From Achromobacter pestifer (GTDB lineage: Bacteria; Pseudomonadota; Gammaproteobacteria; Burkholderiales; Burkholderiaceae_B), in NCBI RefSeq assembly GCF_013267355.1, contig NZ_CP053985.1, forward strand, positions 3,410,001 to 3,474,000: a DNA stretch of 64,000 nt, in the 5' to 3' direction. The translations under genes were made by a program, and so were the position numbers. This document shows positions 1-7,917 of the stretch, in pieces; position 1 is the stretch's first letter, and each line of letters opens with the position of its first letter. The notes beneath the pieces are model-generated. The model did not search any database. It worked only from the letters and a program-made list of their open reading frames with translations, and had not been told where the DNA came from.

Positions 1-972
1 GGGCAGGCGCTGGTGCGGCAGCTGGCGCAGCAATGCGATGTGCTGATCGAGAACTTCAAGACCGGCGGCCTGACGCAGTACGGCCTGGACTATGCCTCGT
101 TGAGCAAGCTGAATCCGCGGCTGGTGTATTGCTCGGTCACCGGCTTTGGCCAGGATGGTCCGTATGCGCATCGCGCCGGCTACGACTTCCTGATCCAGGG
201 CATGGGCGGCCTGATGAGCATCACGGGGCATCCCGACGGCGCGCCCGGCGGCGGTCCCATGAAGGTGGGCGTGGCGCTGACCGACATCCTCACGGGGCTG
301 TACGCCAGCACCGCCATCCTGGCGGCGCTGCAGGCGCGCCAGCACACCGGACGCGGCCAGCATATCGACCTGGCCCTGCTCGACGTCGGCGTGGCCTGCC
401 TGGGCAACCAGGCGATGAACTATCTGTATGGCCAGCAAGCGCCGCGCCGCATGGGCAATGCCCATCCCAATACGCTGCCGTATCAGGACTTTCCGACGTC
501 GGACGGGCACATGATCCTGGCGGTAGGCAACGATGGGCAGTTCGCGCGCCTGTGCACAGCCATCGAACGGCCGCAATGGGCCGAAGATCAGCGTTTCGCA
601 CGCAACGCGGCGCGGATTGCGCATCGCGACGAACTGATCGAGGGCTTGCGCGCCATCACCGTCACCCGCAGCACGCGCGAATGGATCGCCCTGCTGGAGC
701 AACACGGCGTGCCCTGCGGGCCTATCAATAGCGTCGCGGACGTGTTCGAGGACCCGCAGGTCCAGGCGCGGGGCCTGCGCATGAGCATGCCGCATCCGCA
801 GGCGGGCGAAGTGCCGCTGGTCGCCAGCCCCATCCGCCTGTCGGATACGCCAGTGAGCTACCGCCACGCGCCGCCGCAGCTGGGCCAGCATACCGACGCC
901 GTCCTGGCCCGCCTTCTGGGCCTGAGCGTCGAGACCCTGCATACGCATCGAATCAATGGAGTCCTGGGATGA
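1..972 (+). CDS. CaiB/BaiF family CoA-transferase, 5' end missing
   Basis: Family III CoA-transferase, which moves CoA between an acyl-CoA donor and a carboxylic acid and so activates a substrate for beta-oxidation. The frame is open from base 1 and reads straight into the family sequence (VLIENFKTGGL, NPRLVYCSVTGFGQ, GRGQHIDLALLD), so roughly the first 80 residues lie outside the window. Family members are about 380-400 aa; 323 codons are visible. The stop overlaps the next start as ATGA, so it is translationally coupled to the acyl-CoA dehydrogenase gene. The substrate cannot be read from the sequence. Confidence 0.93.
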   Translation, partial: GQALVRQLAQQCDVLIENFKTGGLTQYGLDYASLSKLNPRLVYCSVTGFGQDGPYAHRAGYDFLIQGMGGLMSITGHPDGAPGGGPMKVGVALTDILTGLYASTAILAALQARQHTGRGQHIDLALLDVGVACLGNQAMNYLYGQQAPRRMGNAHPNTLPYQDFPTSDGHMILAVGNDGQFARLCTAIERPQWAEDQRFARNAARIAHRDELIEGLRAITVTRSTREWIALLEQHGVPCGPINSVADVFEDPQVQARGLRMSMPHPQAGEVPLVASPIRLSDTPVSYRHAPPQLGQHTDAVLARLLGLSVETLHTHRINGVLG

Positions 973-2132
973 GCAGTCTGAATTCACTTGCGTTGCCGCT
1001 GACTCGCATTCCACCTGAAGACGAGGCCCTGCGCCCCGCCGTCCGCGCCTTCCTGCAGGAGGCCGTGCGCGACATGCCGGCGCATATCCGGGCGCGGTCC
1101 TGGGGCGGCTACGACACCGCATTCAGCCGGCGTGTGGGCGAGCGCGGCTGGATCGGCCTGACCCTGCCGCGCGAGTATGGCGGCGGTGGACGCAGTGCAT
1201 TTGCGCGCTATGTGCTGGTGGAAGAGTTCCTCAATGCCGGCGCGCCTGTCGGGTCGCACTGGATCGCGGATCGGCAAAGCGCGCCGCTCATCCTCAAGTA
1301 CGGCACCGAGGCGCAGAAGCGCTTCCACGTGCCCCGCATCTGCCGGGGCGAGTCCTTCTTCTGCATAGGCATGAGCGAACCTAACTCGGGGTCTGACCTG
1401 GCCAGCGTGCGCACGCGCGCCGTGCCCAACGACCGCGGCTGGCTGCTCAATGGCCAGAAGATCTGGACCACCAATGCCCATCACTGCCAATACATGATCG
1501 CCCTGGTGCGCACCTCGGGCGGACCGGAGGACCGGCACAAGGGACTATCCCAGGTCATCGTCGACCTGTCCCTGCCCGGGGTGACGGTTCGGCCGATCGA
1601 GGATCTGTCGGGCGACAGCCACTTCTGCGAAGTGTTCTTTGACAACGTGCAGCTGGACGCGGACGCGCTGGTCGGCGACGAAGGACAGGGCTGGGAGCAA
1701 GTGACGGCCGAACTGGCGTTCGAGCGCAGCGGTCCGGAACGCTTGTACTCCAGCATCGTGCTGTTCGATCAATGGCTGGACTATGCGCGCCTGCCGCCCA
1801 ATCGCACGCCCTCGGCGCAGCGGCTGGCGGGCAAGGTGCTGGGCCAGCTGACGCCGCTGCGGGCCATGTCGGTATCGGTGCAGGAGAAACTGACGCGCGG
1901 CGCCAGTCCCATCGTGGAGGCGGCGTTGGTCAAGGAGTTGGGCACCACGTTGGAACAGATGATCCCGGCCTGGATTGCGGAAGACCTGTACTCGCGCGAG
2001 GCCGAGGACATTCCGGTGGAATTGCTGATGACCTTGAAATACGTGACGGAGGCTTCGCCCTCGTTTTCCCTGCGAGGCGGCACCCGCGAGATCCTGCGCG
2101 GCATGATCGCGCGCGGCCTGGGCCTGCGCTGA
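969..2132 (+). CDS. Acyl-CoA dehydrogenase, long subunit of a probable pair
   Basis: FAD-dependent acyl-CoA dehydrogenase of 387 aa, introducing the first double bond of a beta-oxidation cycle. The N-terminal helical domain, the FAD-binding segment (CIGMSEPNSGSDLASVRT, near residue 135, then KIWTTNAH) and the C-terminal end GGTREILRGMIARGLGLR are all present. It starts with ATG inside the ATGA overlap with the CoA-transferase gene. It is followed 11 bp later by a second, shorter dehydrogenase gene. Adjacent unlike dehydrogenases are typical of heteromeric enzymes that act on bulky or cyclic CoA esters, as in steroid degradation; that assignment here is inference. Confidence 0.93.
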   Translation: MSSLNSLALPLTRIPPEDEALRPAVRAFLQEAVRDMPAHIRARSWGGYDTAFSRRVGERGWIGLTLPREYGGGGRSAFARYVLVEEFLNAGAPVGSHWIADRQSAPLILKYGTEAQKRFHVPRICRGESFFCIGMSEPNSGSDLASVRTRAVPNDRGWLLNGQKIWTTNAHHCQYMIALVRTSGGPEDRHKGLSQVIVDLSLPGVTVRPIEDLSGDSHFCEVFFDNVQLDADALVGDEGQGWEQVTAELAFERSGPERLYSSIVLFDQWLDYARLPPNRTPSAQRLAGKVLGQLTPLRAMSVSVQEKLTRGASPIVEAALVKELGTTLEQMIPAWIAEDLYSREAEDIPVELLMTLKYVTEASPSFSLRGGTREILRGMIARGLGLR

Positions 2133-2143
2133 AGGAGCATGAC

Positions 2144-3151
2144 ATGAGCGATAACGATCTTTACGCCGATGCCGCGCGCCAGGTGCTGGCGGACCATTGC
2201 ACGCCGCAGGCGGTACGCGACAGCGAGGCGGGCGGCGACGCTGTCCGCAGGATCTGGCAACAGCTGGAGGCGGCGGGCCTGGCCGATGCGCTGGTCGGCG
2301 AAGACGAGGGCGGCTCCGGGCTGAGCCTGGAGCAGGTGTTCGGCGTGCTGGAGCAATGCGGTGCCCACGCGCTGCCCTTGCTGCTGGGAGAGACCATGAT
2401 TGCGCGCGCGCTGCTCCCGGCCACGCAGCGGCCGGCAGGCAGCATCGCCTTGGCGCGCGGCGAGCAACGGGTGGATGGCGCCTGGCATTGCGCGTTGGTG
2501 CGTGGCGGCACGGTGGCTGACAGCGTGCTGGTGCAGGCCGGCGGGGCCTGGCGCTTGCTGGACGCCGCGCAGGCGCGCCGCACGCCGCATGCGTTGGCTC
2601 TGGACGCCGCCATGAGCTGGGACCCGGCCGAGGTCGCGGCCGCGCCGCTCGCCCCGATCGATGCGTCGATGGATATCCGGACCTTGCAGGCTTGCGTGGT
2701 CGCGCCGCAGATGGCGGGCGCGCTGGGCAGCGTGCTGGAGCGCACCCTGCAATACGCCAATGAACGTCAGCAATTCGGCCGGCCCATCGGCAAGTTCCAG
2801 GCCATCCAGCATCAGTTGGCCGTCATGAGCGAACATGTCTGCGCCGCGCGCATGGCGGCGCAGCTGGGTTGCCACGCCGAAGGCGTGACGCCGGACCGGC
2901 TGCGGGTCGCGGTTGCCAAGGCGCGCTGCAGCGAGGCGGCGCTGGTGGTGGCCGAGCTTGCGCACGCAGTGCACGGCGCCATCGGCTTTACGGAAGAATA
3001 CGATCTGCAGCTCTACACGCGCCGTCTGCATGCCTGGCGCCAGACCGCGGGCAGCGAGGCCTACTGGCAGGACGTGGCCGGCGCAGCACTGTTCGCGCAC
3101 GCAGGGCCGACCCTGGACCTGGTGCGCACGATTACCGACGTCCCGGCGTAA
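2144..3151 (+). CDS. Acyl-CoA dehydrogenase, short partner subunit
   Basis: Second acyl-CoA dehydrogenase of 335 aa, clearly shorter than the usual 380. An open frame extends upstream to 1772, but the gene starts at ATG 2144: GAAGGAG lies just ahead and the upstream part lies over the previous gene. The C-terminal domain shows the family core (ERQQFGRPIGKFQAIQHQLA and VHGAIGFTEEYDLQLY). The N-terminal FAD-binding part is weakly conserved and short. The expected IGGT/YEGT-type end is missing and the protein ends in LVRTITDVPA. It probably forms a complex with the preceding dehydrogenase (inference). Confidence 0.88.
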   Translation: MSDNDLYADAARQVLADHCTPQAVRDSEAGGDAVRRIWQQLEAAGLADALVGEDEGGSGLSLEQVFGVLEQCGAHALPLLLGETMIARALLPATQRPAGSIALARGEQRVDGAWHCALVRGGTVADSVLVQAGGAWRLLDAAQARRTPHALALDAAMSWDPAEVAAAPLAPIDASMDIRTLQACVVAPQMAGALGSVLERTLQYANERQQFGRPIGKFQAIQHQLAVMSEHVCAARMAAQLGCHAEGVTPDRLRVAVAKARCSEAALVVAELAHAVHGAIGFTEEYDLQLYTRRLHAWRQTAGSEAYWQDVAGAALFAHAGPTLDLVRTITDVPA

Positions 3152-3175
3152 GCCCGGCTTTCAGGAGATTCTTGC

Positions 3176-3961
3176 ATGGCCTTTCTTCAGATAGAACGCG
3201 AGGGCGGCATTGTCGTCGCCACCATGAACCAGCCGGAAACACGCAATGCGCTGACCGGCAACACCGCCATCGAAGAGATCGTGCAGCTGTGCGCGGACAT
3301 ACGCCAGGACGCGGGCGTGAAGGTGCTGATCCTGACCGCCGCCGGGCCGATCTTCAGCTCGGGCGGAAACGTCAAGGACATGCGCCGCTACTTCGACGAT
3401 GCCCTGACCCCGGAGCGCATCTGCGAGGAGTACCGCCAGGGCATCCAGCGCATTCCGCTGGCGCTGCATGGCTTGGACGTGCCCGTCATCTGCGCCGTCA
3501 ACGGCCCGGCCATCGGCGCCGGCCTGGACATCGCCTGCATGTGCGACATCCGCATCGCCGCCGACACGGCCACGTTCGCCGAAAGCTTCGTGCGTGTCGG
3601 CATCGTGCCGGGCGATGGCGGCGCCTGGCTGCTGCCGCGCGCGGTGGGCATGGCCCGTGCCAGCGAAATGGCCTACACCGGCGAGGCCATCAGCGCGCAG
3701 GATGCGCTGGCTTGGGGCCTGGTCAGCCGGGTGGTTCCGGCGGCGGAGCTGCTGTCGACCGCCAAGACGTTGGCCGCGAAGATCGCCGCCAATCCGGGCG
3801 GCGTCATGCGCATGACCAAGCGCCTGTTGCGCGAAGGCCAGCAAAGCAGCCTGGCGTCCTTGCTGGAGTTGTCGGCTAGCTATCAGGCGCTGGCTCACAA
3901 GACCGCCGAACACCATGAGGCCGTTACCGCGTTCATTGAAAAGCGCGCGCCGAGGTTTTGA
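3176..3961 (+). CDS. Enoyl-CoA hydratase/isomerase (crotonase) family protein
   Basis: Crotonase-fold protein of 261 aa. The oxyanion-hole segments are visible: FSSGGNVKDMRRY near residue 62 and GPAIGAGLDIACMCDIRIAA near residue 108. At the two positions where true hydratases have glutamate, this protein appears to have Asp (GAGLDIA) and Phe (FAESFVRVG). The following VPGDGG resembles isomerase-type members. It is therefore called only as a crotonase, perhaps an isomerase or hydrolase. AGGAG lies 8 nt before the ATG. It is the last gene of this plus-strand run, 24 bp after the dehydrogenase gene. Confidence 0.9.
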   Translation: MAFLQIEREGGIVVATMNQPETRNALTGNTAIEEIVQLCADIRQDAGVKVLILTAAGPIFSSGGNVKDMRRYFDDALTPERICEEYRQGIQRIPLALHGLDVPVICAVNGPAIGAGLDIACMCDIRIAADTATFAESFVRVGIVPGDGGAWLLPRAVGMARASEMAYTGEAISAQDALAWGLVSRVVPAAELLSTAKTLAAKIAANPGGVMRMTKRLLREGQQSSLASLLELSASYQALAHKTAEHHEAVTAFIEKRAPRF

Positions 3962-3966
3962 AGGGC

Positions 3967-4000
3967 GGCGTTGCCGATGCCAGGTTGCATCGGCAACGCC
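3967..4000. terminator. Bidirectional hairpin between convergent genes
   Basis: Perfect 14-bp stem (GGCGTTGCCGATGC paired with GCATCGGCAACGCC) around a 6-nt loop. It sits in the 47-bp gap between the stops of the crotonase and the SDR genes. No long T tract follows on either strand, so it may work as a hairpin barrier or mRNA 3' end rather than a classical intrinsic terminator. Confidence 0.75.
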
Positions 4001-4008
4001 GGATGGCG

Positions 4009-4821
4009 TCAGTGCGTGACCATCATGTGCAGGCCGCTGCCCAGGTGCGCGGCGCCGTCGATCTGCAGCAGCTGGCCCGTCATCAGGTGGCCGGCCGGCG
4101 TGGCCAGGAAGGCAACCAGTTCCGCGACTTCTTCGATCGATGTGGCCCGGCCCATCGGCGTGGCGGCGACCAGGCGGTCCAGCATGGCCTGCGCGGCCTC
4201 GCCGGCCAGCCCTTCCGTGATCACTGCTCCGGGGCCGATGCAATTGAGCGCGATGTCGTCAGCGGCCCATTCCAGGGCCAGAGTCCGAGTCAGGCCCAGC
4301 ACGCCGGCGCGCGCGGCGATGGAGTGGGCGATTCCCATGGAGCCGCGGTCCACGCCCGATAGCGAGATATTCACCACCGCGCCCTGGCGAGCCTTGAGGA
4401 AGGGGTAGGCCGCCTTGGTCACGACGAAGACGGCGTTCAGATTGGTGTCTATCACCGCATCCCAGCCCTTGCGGCTGATCTGCGCGGCAGGCGCGAAGAA
4501 CTGGCCGCCGGCATTGTTCACCAGCAGGTCGATGCCCTGGCGTTCGCCCACTTCGGCGATCAGCGCCTCGATGGCGGCGGTATCGCGGATATTGGCGCAG
4601 GCATGGCTGAAGTCGCCGGTCAGTTTTTCGGCCATTGCGGCGGTTTCCGCCAAGGGCTCTTCGCGCCGCCCCACGCCGAACACGTCCATGCCCAGCGCCA
4701 GCAAGCGCAGGGCGATGCCGCGGCCGATGCCGGAGCCGGCGCCAGTAACCAGTGCGCTGCGGCCGACCAGAACGCCGGGCCGCATGACCTGGGTGGATTC
4801 CGTGCAAGTGTCAGATTTCAT
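4009..4821 (-). CDS. SDR family oxidoreductase, trans-2-enoyl-CoA reductase-like
   Basis: Short-chain dehydrogenase of 270 aa with the Rossmann motif TGAGSGIGRGIAL and the NNAGG motif. The usual YxxxK catalytic segment is replaced by AHSIAARAGVLGL. This is the arrangement seen in PECR/DECR-type enoyl- or dienoyl-CoA reductases (HSGAARAG in human PECR, from memory). It probably reduces an unsaturated acyl-CoA with NADPH (inference). ATG 4821 is chosen; a TTG at 4848 overlaps the upstream stop but is a weaker start. It is the last gene of the operon running from 13579, and a strong hairpin follows. Confidence 0.85.
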   Translation of the reverse strand: MKSDTCTESTQVMRPGVLVGRSALVTGAGSGIGRGIALRLLALGMDVFGVGRREEPLAETAAMAEKLTGDFSHACANIRDTAAIEALIAEVGERQGIDLLVNNAGGQFFAPAAQISRKGWDAVIDTNLNAVFVVTKAAYPFLKARQGAVVNISLSGVDRGSMGIAHSIAARAGVLGLTRTLALEWAADDIALNCIGPGAVITEGLAGEAAQAMLDRLVAATPMGRATSIEEVAELVAFLATPAGHLMTGQLLQIDGAAHLGSGLHMMVTH

Positions 4822-4844
4822 GAGGTTTACCTGAAAGTAGGAAT

Positions 4845-5930
4845 TCAAGAGACCTGCCGCCGCCCGCCGCCGATCGCCGGCGTGGGGCTGCGGGGGATGC
4901 GTTGTCCGTCGAACAGGGCGGGAAAGGCCGGCACGTGTTCACCGTTGGCGAGTTCCTGTGATACGGCTCCCGGCCGCAGACCGCGGATGAGCGCCAGCGC
5001 TTCGGCTGGCGGTCGAACGTTCCCGGCCGGAATCTGCATTTCCCGCATCTGCTTGAGCACGGCCTCGCGGGTCTGCGGCAGGGTCCAGGCTTCCACCTGG
5101 GCATCGAAGTGCGCCGCGCGGCGTATGCGTTCCTTGATGGGGGCGTCAACGGCGCCGATCAGCGGACGCAGGCGCGCCCAATATCTGTCCAGCCCGCCCA
5201 GGATGTAGACGTGTCCGTCCGCGCAGCGGTAGATGCTGGAAGGCGCCGACGCGCGGTCGCGGTTGCCCATGGGCGGATCCAGTGTTTCGCCTTCGCTCAG
5301 CGCCAGCGCCGCCGGTCCGAGCAGCATCGCGGACGCCACCTCCATCATGGAGAGATCGATCAAGCGCGCGCGTCCTTCGAGCACCGCCATCGCGCAGGCC
5401 AGGCCCGCGTACAGGCCGCTGAACATGTCCACGGGCCAGCTTGTGGACAAGCGCGGCGAGCCGTCCTCGTCGCCGTTCAAGAGCGCGTAGCCCGATTCGC
5501 ATTGCGCGATGGTGTCCATGCAGATGCGGTCGTCCTGCTGCCCATAGCCGGAGATGAGCGCGATGGTCAGGCCGGGATGGCGTTCGCGTAGGGCCGGACC
5601 CTGCAGATCGAGGCGGGCGAGCGATCCCGGCGCCAGATTGCAGATGAAGGCGTCGGCCTGCGCCAGCAGCCTCTCCAGCGCCTCGCGTCCATCCGGCGCG
5701 CCCAGGTCCAGCACCTGGCTGCGCTTGCCGGTGTTGAAGCTGCGGGCGTAGAAGCTGCCGAAGCCATTGCCCGGCAAGGTACGCACGCCATCGCCGCGCG
5801 GCGGCTCGATCTTGACCACGTCGGCGCCGAAATCCGCCAGGTACTGCGCGGCGGTAGGGCCGGCGATGAACTGCGACAGTTCGATGACGCGCTTGCCGGC
5901 GAGTGGACGGGGTGTGTCGGCCTCAGGCAT
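4845..5930 (-). CDS. CaiB/BaiF family CoA-transferase
   Basis: Family III CoA-transferase of 361 aa. It opens with the family N-terminus (KRVIELSQFIAGPTAAQYL, then DFGADVVKIEPPRGD), followed by SFNTGKRSQVLDLG and the central ARLIDLSMMEVA segment. It overlaps the upstream CoA ligase gene by 8 bp and lies 23 bp ahead of the SDR start. It is slightly short for the family. It belongs to the minus-strand operon, where it may activate an intermediate by transfer while the ligase does so with ATP. Confidence 0.93.
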   Translation of the reverse strand: MPEADTPRPLAGKRVIELSQFIAGPTAAQYLADFGADVVKIEPPRGDGVRTLPGNGFGSFYARSFNTGKRSQVLDLGAPDGREALERLLAQADAFICNLAPGSLARLDLQGPALRERHPGLTIALISGYGQQDDRICMDTIAQCESGYALLNGDEDGSPRLSTSWPVDMFSGLYAGLACAMAVLEGRARLIDLSMMEVASAMLLGPAALALSEGETLDPPMGNRDRASAPSSIYRCADGHVYILGGLDRYWARLRPLIGAVDAPIKERIRRAAHFDAQVEAWTLPQTREAVLKQMREMQIPAGNVRPPAEALALIRGLRPGAVSQELANGEHVPAFPALFDGQRIPRSPTPAIGGGRRQVS

Positions 5931-7260
5931 GGATCACCCGCTTGGCTTTGTGGACGGTGCGCGGCAGGGTGCCGTTTTCCACCACTTCCACGTGAAAGCG
6001 CACCTGCAGGCGATCGCGCAGCAGCTGCGACAGCTTTTCGCCCAGGTCGGCGCTGGCGCCGGGTTCGCGTTCGACGCGCAGCTTCACGCCAGTCAGAAAG
6101 CCGGTGCTCGGGTCCTTCACGCTGTCGTCGATGATGATCACGTACTCATTGCTGACGCCGGCAAAGCCCCGGACCACGTCCTCGATGGCGGAGGGGAAAA
6201 GATTCACGCCGCGCACAATCAGCATATCGTCGGCTCGGCCAAGCACGCCGCCTGGCAGGCGGGCATGGGTGCGGCCATCGGGGCCCGGGCGGCTGTCGCG
6301 GACCACGATGTCGCCAGTCCACCAGCGCACCAACGGGCAGGCTTGCTTGTCCAAGTGGGTGAGCACCAGCACGCCGCGTTCGCCATCGGCCACCGGCTCA
6401 TGCGTGTCGGGGTGCAGGATCTCGACGTAGATGAAATCCTCGGCCAGGGTGGGGCCGAGCTGTGCGGCGGTATCCCAGCCTATGGGTTGGCATTCCAGGG
6501 CGCCGTAACAGTCGAACATCTTGGCGCCCCACAGGCGCTCGATGCGTTCGCGCGTGCCGGTCACGCTGGCGCCGGGCTCGCCGCCGACGCAGACCATGCG
6601 CACGCGAGACTCGCGCAGGTCCCGTCCCATGGATTGGGCGGTCTCGGCCATGTGGGCCATGAAGGACGGGGTGCCGATGACGCAGTCCGTGCCGTACTGG
6701 AAGATCGTTTCCACCTGGCGTTGAGTGTCGCCGGACGAGCCCGGAATCACCAGCGCGCCGACCCGTTGCGCGGCCAGGGTGGCGCCCAGGCCGCCGACGA
6801 ACCAGGCGTAATTGAACATGCATTGGAAGACGTCGCCGCGGCGCAGACCCTGGCCGTAGAGATAGCGGGCGTACAGCTCGGCCCAGCGGTCGACGTCGTG
6901 CTGGGTCCAAAGCACAGGGGCGGGCTGCGCCGTGGTGCCGGAGGAAAAGTGCACCCGCACGGCCTCGCCGGGCTGGACCGCGGCCAGCGTGCCGAAGGGC
7001 GGGGCGGCGCGCAGGCCTTCGAGATAGTCGCGCTTGTGGGTGAAGGGTAGGCGTCTCAGGTCCGCCAGGGTCTTGAGATCCTCGGGGACGAAACCCGCAT
7101 CCGCGAAGACCTTCCCGTAATGCACGCTGGTGTCCGCGACGCGCCGCAGCTGCCGGCGCAAGGCGTCGATCTGGAAACTCTCGATGCGGTCGCGCGACCA
7201 GGTTTCGACCTCACTCCAGATGGTACTGGAATAGGGGAGTTGCTCTTGCTGCTTCATCAT
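5923..7260 (-). CDS. PaaK-like AMP-forming CoA ligase
   Basis: Adenylate-forming ligase of 445 aa, of the phenylacetate-CoA ligase type. The ATP/AMP loop is HFSSGTTAQPAPV near residue 103. PaaK-like blocks include YGALECQPIGWD and LVRWWTGDIVVRDSRP, and the C-terminal subdomain holds LGRADDMLIVRGVNLFPS. It probably makes the CoA ester of the imported aromatic or cyclic acid; the substrate is not readable. AAGGA lies just before the tandem ATGATG start. The start lies inside the end of the tetR gene, overlapping it by 50 bp. Confidence 0.93.
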   Translation of the reverse strand: MMKQQEQLPYSSTIWSEVETWSRDRIESFQIDALRRQLRRVADTSVHYGKVFADAGFVPEDLKTLADLRRLPFTHKRDYLEGLRAAPPFGTLAAVQPGEAVRVHFSSGTTAQPAPVLWTQHDVDRWAELYARYLYGQGLRRGDVFQCMFNYAWFVGGLGATLAAQRVGALVIPGSSGDTQRQVETIFQYGTDCVIGTPSFMAHMAETAQSMGRDLRESRVRMVCVGGEPGASVTGTRERIERLWGAKMFDCYGALECQPIGWDTAAQLGPTLAEDFIYVEILHPDTHEPVADGERGVLVLTHLDKQACPLVRWWTGDIVVRDSRPGPDGRTHARLPGGVLGRADDMLIVRGVNLFPSAIEDVVRGFAGVSNEYVIIIDDSVKDPSTGFLTGVKLRVEREPGASADLGEKLSQLLRDRLQVRFHVEVVENGTLPRTVHKAKRVIHA

Positions 7261-7894
7261 TGGAGTCCTTGAGTAGACCCCGCAGCGCGTAGGCCGCGAG
7301 GGTATGCGCGATATCGTCGATCGCCGCTTCGCTCTGCAGACGCCGCTGGCTGTACCACACGGTGGCCCAGTTCAGCGCGCCAAAGAAGGGTTTGCTCAAC
7401 AGCTTGGCGGGAAGGTCGACGAAGGCGCGCTCGCGGATGCCGTCGTCGATCACCTCGACGAACATCTGCTCGTAGTCATCGCGCATCTTCACCACGGACC
7501 GCAGCCGCTTGGCGGCCGCCGAGGCTTCGAGCAGATGGCGCTCCAGCCCCTGTACCGCGACCTTTTGCATCGGCAGTTCCTTCAACAGAATCTGGGTATG
7601 CCGCAGCGCCATGGCCGACAGGCGTTCGACCGCGTTGCCGCTGCCACGGGCGATGGGATCGATTTCGTCGGTCAGCCTGGTCATTGCCGCCACCTGGACG
7701 TCGAAGAACAGGTCCGCCTTGCTCCGGTAGTGGTGGTAGATGCGGCCCTTGGTGGCGCCTAAACGTTGGGCGACCGCGTCGATGGAAGTGGCCGCATAGC
7801 CGAACTCCATGAAGAGTTCCGCGGCCGCCAGCAGGATTTCTTCGCGCGACTCGCCGCCGCCCACTTCTGCCGGGTTCTGTTGTGCACTCACCAT
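7211..7894 (-). CDS. TetR family transcriptional regulator
   Basis: TetR-type repressor of 227 aa. The N-terminal helix-turn-helix spans about residues 20-65 (EILLAAAELFMEFGYAATSI, then AQRLGATKGRIYHHYRSK). The ligand domain resembles regulators of acyl-CoA metabolism. ATG 7894 is preceded by GAGG at 5 nt; an upstream TTG at 7921 is rejected. The gene sits inside the catabolic operon, 23 bp after the dehydrogenase gene and overlapping the ligase gene. It is the best candidate to bind the four ATACC-N4-GGTAT-type palindromes at 13.7-13.9 and 21.1-21.2 kb (inference), with an acyl-CoA as the likely inducer. Confidence 0.93.
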   Translation of the reverse strand: MVSAQQNPAEVGGGESREEILLAAAELFMEFGYAATSIDAVAQRLGATKGRIYHHYRSKADLFFDVQVAAMTRLTDEIDPIARGSGNAVERLSAMALRHTQILLKELPMQKVAVQGLERHLLEASAAAKRLRSVVKMRDDYEQMFVEVIDDGIRERAFVDLPAKLLSKPFFGALNWATVWYSQRRLQSEAAIDDIAHTLAAYALRGLLKDSNDEAARATPLFQYHLE

Positions 7895-7917
7895 TGCTAC
7901 CTCTTTTCGGAATCGGG

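Noticed and set aside
1772..2143. Upstream extension of the short acyl-CoA dehydrogenase
   Set aside because: The extension lies over the preceding gene in another frame. ATG 2144 has a good ribosome site 11 bp after the stop.
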